DNA of 64,000 nt from UBA5868 sp964482025 (lineage in GTDB: Bacteria > Pseudomonadota > Gammaproteobacteria > Pseudomonadales > Cellvibrionaceae): positions 21,328 through 85,327 of the forward strand of contig CAYZVN010000003.1 in the NCBI GenBank assembly GCA_964482025.1, in the 5' to 3' direction. A model generated the notes under the pieces. That model was not told where the DNA came from. It did no database searches and worked only from the letters and a program-made list of their open reading frames with translations. Of the stretch, positions 28,001 through 32,207 are shown piece after piece; position 1 is the stretch's first letter; each line of letters opens with the position of its first letter. A program made the position numbers and the translations under genes.

Positions 28001-28710
28001 CCGCTATTGCTAACCGCCGCGTCTACGCCGAGCTCGCTTTGCAATATCTCTTTGGATACCCGCACGCCGATCAGGCCTTGATTGTCGAATGTCAGCACCG
28101 CTTCTTTACCGGCCGCAAGAGTGACCGAGCCGAGCTTGGCGGAGATCAGGCCTTGGTTGTCGACTTGTTTACCTATAAGCGCGACATTGCCGCCGGTGGC
28201 TGCATTAATAATGCCTTGGTTGATCACTGCGCCGTCTTTGCCTTCTAACGCCTGGAAGACCATCTCGCCATTGATGAAGTCGTCGGCGTTGATGTTAAGG
28301 CCAGCGGCAACCAGTCCGCCGACATTGACCGTCGCACTTTCACCAAACAGCACGCCGTTGGGGTTCATCAGGATGACGTGGCCGTTGGCATCTAAACGTC
28401 CGAAGATCTGTGAGGCTTCATTGCCGAGGATACGGTTGAGCGCGATCGAGTCAGCGTCTGGCTGGATAAACTGGACGCGTTCTTCAGCGCCAATATTGAA
28501 AGTGTCCCAATCGATGGCAAGGCGGTCGGTGTTTTGGATGATGGTAGTGTCCGCACCGAGTTGTTCGATCACGCCAGACCCACCTACGATTGTGCCGCCG
28601 GCGGGGGCCGCTTGTGCGCTGGCACTGGCGATCATCTGCGCGGCAATTGCGATATAGAGCTTACGGCGGGGAGTGGAACCGAAAGAAGAAATAAGAGGGA
28701 GGCGTTTCAT
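16078..28710 (-). CDS. Giant two-partner-secreted exoprotein with about 22 W-G-D repeats
   Basis: Predicted surface or secreted adhesin of 4210 residues. N-terminal signal region (residues 1-35, ending SAQAAPA) leads into a TPS secretion domain (about 36-290) with the haemagglutinin motif MNPNGVLFGESATVNVGGL. Beta-helical sequence follows to about 1560, including LLLDPEAVVI. Residues about 1560-3620 hold some 22 degenerate repeats of 60-130 residues, each with a Trp-x-Ile/Val/Leu opening (such as NNQWIIEGVNSG) and a GGxxxDxF / GGxGxDxL tail that resembles calcium-binding RTX sequence. A second haemagglutinin-like beta-helix spans about 3650-4150 and the end is acidic (DEDDEE). Two Cys pairs lie at about 593-596 and 1151-1157. 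AGGA lies about 8-11 bases before the ATG at 28708-28710. Its partner TpsB is encoded downstream. Ligand unknown. Confidence 0.88.
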   Translation of the reverse strand: MKRLPLISSFGSTPRRKLYIAIAAQMIASASAQAAPAGGTIVGGSGVIEQLGADTTIIQNTDRLAIDWDTFNIGAEERVQFIQPDADSIALNRILGNEASQIFGRLDANGHVILMNPNGVLFGESATVNVGGLVAAGLNINADDFINGEMVFQALEGKDGAVINQGIINAATGGNVALIGKQVDNQGLISAKLGSVTLAAGKEAVLTFDNQGLIGVRVSKEILQSELGVDAAVSNSGEITAEGGRVLLTGSASQDIFSRAVNADGLNAKTSVVMHEDGSFTLGAGADVVNTGTISTSSTTAEAGDIVVLGENVNSSGTILANSKTAAGDIEIHSRDTTLLTENSTTSAINDGAGSGGQIKILGDRVGVLDQSQIHTSGTHGGGDIHIGGGFQGKETQLRNASRTAIGKDTLIEANALTEGDGGDVIVWADETTSFTGEINVRGGELGGDGGFVEVSGKENLRFLGSVDRTAVRGENGTLLLDPEAVVIVPEVAALHDDELVDGTILFSDEPDAGSSLFLISDVAIARALATGDVFISASKRIADSDGLQIAVEDPNSTSSLVLESGGSVYFSQGLEIDLGLGDFVAVGSIESLCQACSSDEDITLFAYGTINTKGNIYFLSSNFSTFHESTVGTNQIGIPNNIYMYSGGDSVFVLGADLEVAGSITVETLERPTLTSITLPSGLIYQIPKLRGFTDEVSDAAFITGSVLKAEITVGKGLFIDANLIAGNGVLFSGIVVNSRSQDAQLVINSQDAIRLPEIGYDASGNPTFNPISVNVYSAADIYANQNISTFGGSIELTGANINFGESVAIDTTGVAGQGDVFFESVGDINLGQIFSGGNLVVRSTGGEINAESAIDIEGDALFDAATRINLTQDFSILSDGDIKFSAAHISSPLFTSNPVVSTSGSLSYETSGQNLVLGGVYKADSLSVKTNGGIFYVGTGEVQVNKDIVIDLGEGRFEGQTGYMVFDSGSFSALGRELWMSDVVINTDVNKGTGDISLISSGSRFGGSDISLPSINPEGSHTTGDFFVQAPGDVVAEPTVISKVLPHSDLSGSARFEVGGNLYLPEIAATNAQGQRDISINVGGFLIQSYDVRTGGGSYTATAEAFQFGDNVEINTEIDNPILDGAVGGNITLNSATDLALPSIRTRSDCLDTSSCGTLNVSASSVDAKKGLHIFGDANFHVNGELAITNENFFSGFLSVNAEHAAVNFSKSLKLGEWNLSSSDGSAVVPTKDDGDLSIIGNRRLDIVGSIFFGASYIELKNTETRIGQLMLNARSVDIEYASDLNLEQAYLVGGSNEISSFKVGGDLNVVSDGYVVGGFLSTLPILNAESAAPIVIDAGGNINLGGSRNRLSSIKILNAQDVEVFNNGTLALDGINAESLSLNILGDINQTDVLNITGETSILAAVGTSIDLSNPLNDFNTLSVQAEGAATINIADANSVRLADIELNGAGQGGDVSISASVITQEESSHILLQDAARLNLQADTITLGADGSATVDIYGAVLSGAFNNDLNIQGAIRGVEGVEGTSSAGLYFSGSDAANLFEVAEGASISGVFSEDSIIALGDGDDISNIAGDIAVTVDGGAGDDRFTLNVSGVSVTQILGGQGVDTLIGSDTNNQWTITGEGDGSLSSGEANTLFLGVERFQGGSEADDFFVEAVTASVELDGGEGINSLAGNSSDPLINNQWIIEGVNSGTLNEFVDFSSVENLIGNDGADTVTFVEGAQIGRVSTGLGDDTFILADNITAGLLDAGDGQDTLDLNGRNYIVNYLNELISNGGRYYAAAGFEIYRNEGGSKTVVGVDGYDAEWVIDADGSVIVTALQGDVTEINRFTDVTSVKGASGDDTFILQGGYITDGIVGGQGGKDTLVADAGLLKDWSISGRNSGVVRVVDSGREQLFEAIANLVGGSGDDIFNILAGAEFDGAVSGGEGVNSLAVMDPTATSVWTIAEVNNVLVESTDSVVSKIQFSEIQSLVGNENEDVLDLSAAPGSVDLELKSAAGFVFENFDVFVSANGAAITGSNNKNLWNVDSGISSIAYSDGDGKENVVKFFGFSVLYGGNDDDTFIISGVLPQTGSGGPAVVVGNAGVDTVEIRNQGTDSLLFMYNGMDYLRFTDASDFLSNGRDRYDYKAELDAAGKDAYMFGDIDHYIGSDARDIFFTYSALYSRVYDGGGGEDYLFGWNYPETESDGQILWNITGDYAGNLDGIVEFHNIENLYSDYGQSSNDIFNVEAGTTIGTLFAGAGEDLFIIGEGSFVGAVLGADGIDSIQSSGALNTWVFNAAGGTLNGVQFSGIEILNGGSGSDDFILTSSTTEVAQIHGGTGSSSLTAFDQSNSWNISADGGSLNATLQFENMTHLIGGSDVDVFTINSDVPSLAIDGGLGNNELIAADSADNMWLIDGNNSGLVNSNLAFERIQNLFGGTGNDTFTFTESSAIEGIHAGAGNDTFILANNITAGILDGGEGVDTLDRGGLNSIMTYLRDVIGGDAIYTAANIETETSIGGSTTVVGVDGYNAEWNITGDGALSVTATASDGTAVTNQFNGVTRVEGGSGLDTFVLLEGGALVDGIVGGENDHLQGSETTNTWIVNAANGGELSVQESDTRLRFEGIGHLYGGNLSDTFDIASGGSISGSIYGGGGADSLVVSDAEAINDWQLGQENSVGLVAYFREIEALVGNGNDDMFTFSAGTDVTSISGGAGANSALFDTLWSAGDVIVDLGRQQINSTILFDGITHFSANGDGENVLIGADGNNVWTLDGVASGAVASTEGAVDFIGFQSLLGGAASDDFVLTVDAAGFTGLDGSLGENTITAADQLNQWLLDDQGGTLNSTRFTNIEALTGGALEDSFVLVAATSQAQTIDGGAGANRLTGYDQVNAWNVTGDNAGDLTGLASFSNIQTLVGGAQADTFVLSAGVNLSEIYAGAGNDAFVIGEGVTANNLYGEAGDDSFDVGLGLQLSGVLDGGSEGEVDGDFIDLSKFTLLDATEELESVVGFAFRNFERIEQPNNAGVYFGGNGTNFWYITGANEGRLEIRDGDKAGVYEFSGVHSVLGGEGEDVFIFANDDAAVSTLIDGGTGAGANTLDLSAQGLINRWLIDGTNSGLVSNSSNASGNVFTNIAYLIGGSNQDTFELHSGGGIDGGIDGGLGADELRVVVEQTSHWQLGGTGGHEVTGVASFTNIETLIGGAGTDNFDILASLTDVAELRGGAGSDAVNFLYDTPVEVDLARGLAGGLLVEAIERFSSAAVGSTFRGHDQITSWSIDGQDQGVVDYRLADGDAIRVAFDGFGHLVGGAADDQFLFAEGGALSGTLEGGDGSNSVDLQALRGELHVAVSPEIAIASGLESLTLVAIDQLIGNGQTWLYGASDRSYTWVIDGARSGHLTSTLVDDDNRLLAFENLSAIRGGAHDDIFQVTTASPLLSLDGGEAVTADFVDYSQVNGNLSINLTDALTGQNGAISGVEGIRGNNAGPSSLHTAQLVGPDSGALWTIGGVSDNARADGVNDGQVTFGEQTVTFIDFNRLTGGAGVDTFNQLEGVILGTLEGGAGNDIFNVHLAGANAGTSIIGGAGVDSLILRGGDETGQMTYTAAANGGEFDYSAADVHYKLSHEGVETIRENSLATTLNIRGSSAVETFSLANGRFWVNSGDVIEYSNKRDLAVHSGINDIIEIADHLVLDNSLTLANGTVIANDPAGNSITANSLILDSVREVGLASARLRTNVDDLLVRNSAGDIYLQEQNGLNLAEFSANRVFDLVLLNGDLTNSAPLLAADVFRAAANNGDITLTGTNQLRDDVAVTGERVEIHNASTLTLIEVNAEDLYLRTQRGIEGDGPLRVAGLTDIDAQGDVLLDFATNDFNRVRVTNAVNLTLVDENAIELLDINASGKVIVRSTNAITLNDAVTGGNGVEISSGTGSINQNGDIATNSGSIVVAADKGEVNLDEDARIVANGGSVSIKAGEGDVNMGSDTRIAAHGGDVSIDAAGSVVVAEVVSSGKVQINAGGGNVSDGNGGATNVTAGELEVSANTGFGDEDALETEVSNIDITTNTGNVAVNNTGDVAVGKVSTGEGDISLANDGNVELGGGSVVAENGTNGGSVKIDVSHGSVSQRGSTQVPAVKSGGVVVINAPDGAVGEGGGLRVDAPFVEVIAAIKAGNIFVNPGADKIEYFSGSFKFDDQLLAVEPLDDINPAIFANVKSYSFNDISLLLPRDQLYDEDDEE
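20990..21470 (-). repeat. Internal duplicated segment, copy B
   Basis: About 160 residues that parallel 23125-23590: both contain DTFILAxNITAG, then a linker ending in TVVGVDGY and xAEW, then a shared GxxDTFxL turn and DGIVGG. The similarity is clearly greater than between ordinary units, so a multi-unit block was duplicated. Confidence 0.7.
23125..23590 (-). repeat. Internal duplicated segment, copy A
   Basis: Partner of 20990-21470 in the same frame and order, with matching blocks DTFILADNITAG, TVVGVDGYDAEW and ITDGIVGG. Differences are scattered substitutions and small length changes in the linker, so the duplication is not recent. Confidence 0.7.
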
Positions 28711-29157
28711 GTCTCATTCCTGGTTAACGTCGCTGTCAAAACGGGAATTCCTTGCATGGTCTTCCCCTGAGTAGAGCGCTGACCAAAAGGCGGCGCCCAC
28801 ATAAAAAAGTGGTGTTCAAGCAGTTGGCGGCGGATCGTACAGTAATCGACCCATCGACTCACCGAGCCTGTGATCGAAAAGTGATCACATTGGCAAATTT
28901 TCGCGCCAAATAGCGATAACGACACAGCCCGCATTCTCGCCAGAGGTGAGATTGAGCAAAGGGGGGATGAGCGATTTTGTGGTACCGAAGGATTTAGTAG
29001 TGACACACATGGATATCCGCATCCTCTTATACTCCGTGTCGGTTGGGCTCTAGCAGAACCTAACCTTGCGTCTGGGCATCGACCCGCTGATTGGCGGTGA
29101 CTGCAATAACGGTCGCCAGCTTAGCATAGACTTCCGCCGCATGCGCCCCCAGATGGC
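28711..29157. other. Intergenic region upstream of the giant exoprotein gene
   Basis: 447 bases without a supported gene, between two minus-strand genes. It must hold the exoprotein promoter and the 3' end of the envelope operon. A perfect 7+7 bp palindrome lies at 28869-28889, and a weaker TTGGC/GCCAA pair with a 10-base gap lies next to it (28890-28909). I see no convincing -35/-10 pair and no intrinsic terminator for the upstream TonB-like gene. Confidence 0.5.
28869..28889. promoter_or_regulatory. Operator-like palindrome upstream of the exoprotein gene
   Basis: TGTGATC (28869-28875) and GATCACA (28883-28889) are perfect inverted copies with a 7-base spacer, about 160 bases before the start codon. 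It looks like a binding site for a dimeric regulator. It is not a standard CRP site because the TGTGA and TCACA halves are 11 rather than 6 bases apart. Confidence 0.4.
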
Positions 29158-30138
29158 TCAATACGGCAGAAATTCGATGGGATAGTTGACCGTTATGGTG
29201 TCCACATCTTTAGCGCCAAACTGGAAGTTGCGGATGCGCGCCAGCAGACTGTCCAGCAAACCTTGATCTTGTAGTTCGCTGCTGACAACTTTGACCGCGC
29301 TGACGCCGCCATCGGGACGTATAGTGACGGCTAGAACGAGCCGTCCTTTAAGTGCAGGGTTGTTGCGACGCGCGCGGTTGTACAGGCTTTGCAACTGACT
29401 CTTGTGTCGATCAAATACCAAGATGACTTCTTCTTCCGCGCGCGTGCGCGCTCCGCTTACCGAAGCTTCTGCCGTCGCGCTTTCCCGAGCAAATGCGGTC
29501 TCACTCGCCGCCAAAGCCTCGCGCGCGGCCGCCACTTCAGCGGTGCTCAGCTGAGATTCTCCCGCGCGGGCCGCATAGCGGCTGGCGTCTACGCCATTGC
29601 TGCCGCGATTAACGTTAGCGGTAAGTACCGAGGTATCCGGAGCCGCCGCCTGATCTCCCGCACCGGCGTTATGACGAATCTCGGTACGGACTTGAGCCGC
29701 AGCGGCAGGTGTATCCATCAAGTCGTTCAACTCGCCCATATGCGCGAGCAATCCGCTCTGGGAGGCTTTTTCGCGGGCTTTTTGCTGCTCGGTGGTGAGC
29801 GGTTCGCGCGGCTTTGGCCGCTCTCGCTCGATGCGCGGCTGGGCGACCTCGGGCTTAGGCTCAGGTTTTGCCTCCACGGGCTTGGGCGGCTCTACCGGTT
29901 TAGGTGGTGGCGGAGGGGGCTTGGGCTTGGTGTCTTTTAGATCGATAAACTTAGCGACCCGCTGAGGTACAGCGGTGCGCTCATGACGGGTCTTTTCGGG
30001 CACCTGAATGGACGAAATCACCCCACCCGCGAGCATAGCAATCACCATCGCCACAACAGCGAAAATCGCAAATAGGCGATCTTCCTTCTGGCTTGGCTGC
30101 CAACTCAGGGCCAACTGTTTGTAATTCGCCAATGCCAT
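29158..30138 (-). CDS. TonB-like protein with AgmX/PglI-type C-terminal domain
   Basis: Inner-membrane-anchored periplasmic protein that probably transmits force from the ExbB/ExbD complex. It has 326 residues: a cytoplasmic lead, one membrane helix at about 23-42, a proline/lysine/glutamate-rich stretch at about 70-115 that could span the periplasm, an Ala-rich helical middle, and a C-terminal domain (about 235-326) beginning ILVFDRHKSQLQSLYNRA with VTIRPDGGVSAVKV and ending YPIEFLPY. That C-terminus matches the AgmX/PglI family more than classical TonB. Last gene of the ExbB-ExbD-ExbD operon. Substrate or partner unknown. Confidence 0.82.
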   Translation of the reverse strand: MALANYKQLALSWQPSQKEDRLFAIFAVVAMVIAMLAGGVISSIQVPEKTRHERTAVPQRVAKFIDLKDTKPKPPPPPPKPVEPPKPVEAKPEPKPEVAQPRIERERPKPREPLTTEQQKAREKASQSGLLAHMGELNDLMDTPAAAAQVRTEIRHNAGAGDQAAAPDTSVLTANVNRGSNGVDASRYAARAGESQLSTAEVAAAREALAASETAFARESATAEASVSGARTRAEEEVILVFDRHKSQLQSLYNRARRNNPALKGRLVLAVTIRPDGGVSAVKVVSSELQDQGLLDSLLARIRNFQFGAKDVDTITVNYPIEFLPY

Positions 30139-30196
30139 GGGTATGAATAATTCCTCTTAATCCTATTGGGGCCAAGTACGAACGGATGACTCAGTG

Positions 30197-30700
30197 TTAG
30201 TGTGCCGGCTTGGCCTTTTGATGGGCCGCAAAGGCAATCTTGGTGTAATTGGCCTGCTGACAGGTCGCTAAAATTTTGTGCAGTAGTGTATAGGGAATGT
30301 TTTCGTCGCCGAGGATCGTGATTGCTTCTTCGGCGCCGTCTTCCACTTGCCGCAACTGGCGATTACCGCGCTGAAATTCCAAGGCCTCGCGCAGAGGTGC
30401 GATCACATCGTCTTTAGCGGCTAATAGGTCCGACACTCTGGCCACTTCACGCCCTTGCAACAAAATAATCTGCGGTGTGACCGTGAGCACCAAGGTGTCT
30501 TCGGGCACTTTCTGCGCGGTGGATTTGGGCAGCGCCAAGTCTTTCTGGTTCGGCAGTTCTGGTGCGTTTGATGTGTTCACTAAAAGAAAAAACACCAAAA
30601 TGGTGAAAATATCCATTAAGGACACAAGGTTCAGCGATGAACCTTTATTCACTCGGTGGTGGCGCTCCATGCGCCGTACGCGGCGAGAGGCCTGCTTCAC
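30197..30700 (-). CDS. ExbD/TolR-family protein with the membrane aspartate
   Basis: Stator-type subunit of a proton-driven ExbB/ExbD motor. 167 residues: basic N-terminus, one membrane helix at about 26-42 with Asp30 (SLMDIFTILVFFLL) at the position of the proton-carrying Asp of E. coli ExbD, then a periplasmic domain. Its start overlaps the stop of the upstream ExbD gene by four bases (30697-30700). The two ExbD proteins are only distantly alike. Probable stator for the TonB-like protein encoded next. Confidence 0.88.
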   Translation of the reverse strand: MKQASRRVRRMERHHRVNKGSSLNLVSLMDIFTILVFFLLVNTSNAPELPNQKDLALPKSTAQKVPEDTLVLTVTPQIILLQGREVARVSDLLAAKDDVIAPLREALEFQRGNRQLRQVEDGAEEAITILGDENIPYTLLHKILATCQQANYTKIAFAAHQKAKPAH

Positions 30701-31251
30701 AATGAGGCTCCTTCTTCCTGAGGTAAGAGATCGAGCGACACCTCCTCGTCGTCCGTCCCGCTCGCTTGCGGCGCTTCACCTACGGAGATGGAAGGGAACA
30801 GCTCAACTTCCTCCAGGGTGGTCACATTGACGATCTGGGCACTGCGAACGTGATCCATCACCTCGATCAGACGCTTGTAGGGCACACGGGAATCCAACAG
30901 CAAGCTAATGCCGGTTTCTTCGGGAAAGCGTCGTTTGATTTCCAACAGCACCTCGTGCACTTTCGCCCAGGCGATAGTGTCATCGGTAATGGCAAACTGG
31001 CGAATGCGCCCTAAATTGGCGTCGCGAATTTCCAATGTTTGCGGATAGATCAGCATTTGCAGCTCGAGCTTTACTTTCTCGTCCGCTTCACTCGCGGCGT
31101 TGAGCGCAGGAAGATTCAATTCCAATACCGTCATGCGCGAAAACACCGCGGTAATCAACAGGAATGGAATCAAAATCACCATAAGATTCAAAAAAGCGGT
31201 GATGTTTAACTCCACCGTTTCTTTAAGAGCTTTGCTACGCCGCCGTTTCAT
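30697..31251 (-). CDS. ExbD/TolR-family protein lacking the membrane aspartate
   Basis: Second ExbD-type subunit, 184 residues, with a basic N-terminus, a membrane helix at about 17-37 and a periplasmic domain. In the helix (ITAFLNLMVILIPFLL) the position aligned to the essential ExbD Asp is Asn22, codon AAT at 31186-31188. The C-terminal 25 residues are acidic. Four-base overlap with the next ExbD suggests co-translation and perhaps a mixed dimer with it. The membrane-proximal family features make ExbD a firm call; loss of the Asp is seen directly. Confidence 0.86.
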   Translation of the reverse strand: MKRRRSKALKETVELNITAFLNLMVILIPFLLITAVFSRMTVLELNLPALNAASEADEKVKLELQMLIYPQTLEIRDANLGRIRQFAITDDTIAWAKVHEVLLEIKRRFPEETGISLLLDSRVPYKRLIEVMDHVRSAQIVNVTTLEEVELFPSISVGEAPQASGTDDEEVSLDLLPQEEGASL

Positions 31252-31260
31252 TGCAGAAAA

Positions 31261-31878
31261 TCAGTCTTTAACAATTAAATTCAGACACTTCACGGTCGCC
31301 ATTTCGATGTTGTCGACCAGGCGTGTCGTTTTGGCTGCGAGAAACGAGTGGATCAGAATTAACGGAATGGCGGCCGTCAAGCCAAATGCCGTAGTATTCA
31401 TGGCCACGGAAATACTCGCCGAAAGCAAATCTGCTTTTTCGGCAGGGTCGGCCGAAGCAACGGCGGTAAAGGCTTGAATCAAGCCAATGATGGTACCGAG
31501 CAAGCCGAGTAGGGTGGCAATATTGGCGAGGGTGGCGAGGTAGTGGGTGCGCTGTTCCAGCTCCGGCATAACCTCCATAATTCCTTCCTCCATCGCCGCC
31601 TCCACCGCTTCGCGGCTCGCGTTCATGCGCAATTTAGCCAAGCCGTATTGAAGTACGCGCGCCAAGGGCGTTTTGTGTTTTTGCAGAACGTTTTCGGCAC
31701 GGGCCAAATCATTCGCTTTTAGCATAGGCGTAAGCTGCTTCCACACCCGATTGGTTTTGCTGTGCGTCGAACCGACAACCACGAGGCGTTCAACGGCAAT
31801 GACAATACCAAGTACGAACACCGCCAGAATGACGTACATGAACGCCCCGCCGGACTGGAAAAATTCTACTAAATCCAT
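31261..31878 (-). CDS. ExbB/TolQ/MotA-family proton channel
   Basis: Inner-membrane protein expected to form the pentameric channel around ExbD. 205 residues with three membrane helices: about 12-32 (FMYVILAVFVLGIVIAVERL), about 110-135 (LATLANIATLLGLLGTIIGL) and about 155-180. The TolQ/ExbB signature GLLGTIIGLIQAFTAVA is present. Ten bases separate it from the first ExbD gene. The organisation ExbB-ExbD-ExbD-AgmX/TonB is shared with clusters in other gammaproteobacteria whose role is not settled. Confidence 0.93.
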   Translation of the reverse strand: MDLVEFFQSGGAFMYVILAVFVLGIVIAVERLVVVGSTHSKTNRVWKQLTPMLKANDLARAENVLQKHKTPLARVLQYGLAKLRMNASREAVEAAMEEGIMEVMPELEQRTHYLATLANIATLLGLLGTIIGLIQAFTAVASADPAEKADLLSASISVAMNTTAFGLTAAIPLILIHSFLAAKTTRLVDNIEMATVKCLNLIVKD

Positions 31879-31930
31879 AAGTCTACCTTTGATTCAATAC
31901 CGAAATTGAATGTGCGGCCGACTGCCCAGT

Positions 31931-32158
31931 TTAGGGTTTCGGCACTAAAGTGATATCAGGAGAAGGGTCGCCCTCGGCGGGCGGGCTGACAGTATCGGAT
32001 GTGGACCATCCACTGGCTTGATCATCTCCATTAAATTCGCGGTCGATCTGGTCGAGCAGGCCGCGGCGTTGGGCGAGGTATTCTACACGGCTCATCCGGT
32101 GTTCCAAATAGTCTGTGACCATCTGCCGTAAAAGATTGGAATAATTGATCTCTGACAT
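31931..32158 (-). CDS. Small hypothetical protein between ppkA and exbB
   Basis: 75 residues from the ATG at 32156-32158 (MSEINYSNLLRQMVTDYLEH), with no signal peptide or membrane helix. The N-terminal 45 residues look like one or two amphipathic helices (SRVEYLAQRRGLLDQIDREF); the rest is polar and proline-rich. It is transcribed in the direction of exbB, 52 bases upstream. I do not recognise the family. A longer reading from 32311 would overlap ppkA and has no family-like sequence. It may belong with either the T6SS or the ExbBD operon. Confidence 0.6.
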   Translation of the reverse strand: MSEINYSNLLRQMVTDYLEHRMSRVEYLAQRRGLLDQIDREFNGDDQASGWSTSDTVSPPAEGDPSPDITLVPKP

Positions 32159-32207
32159 AATGTTTTGTCTGTCTCCGCAGGTGCTTCCGCCCGCTTGCTT
32201 AACGCTC

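Noticed and set aside
27520..28248. Long plus-strand reading frame opposite the exoprotein's secretion domain
   Set aside because: Antisense shadow caused by Gly/Ala-rich coding; no ribosome binding site or recognisable domain.
16078..28710. Type I (RTX) secretion of the giant protein
   Set aside because: Although turns resemble RTX repeats, there is an N-terminal signal sequence and TPS domain, a TpsB partner gene, and no ABC transporter or membrane-fusion gene nearby.
28869..28889. CRP binding site
   Set aside because: TGTGA and TCACA are 11 bases apart; the CRP site needs 6. Kept only as a generic palindrome.
29158..31878. Tol-Pal system (tolQ-tolR-tolA)
   Set aside because: Two ExbD-type proteins and an AgmX-like C-terminus, without tolB, pal or ybgC, do not fit tol-pal.
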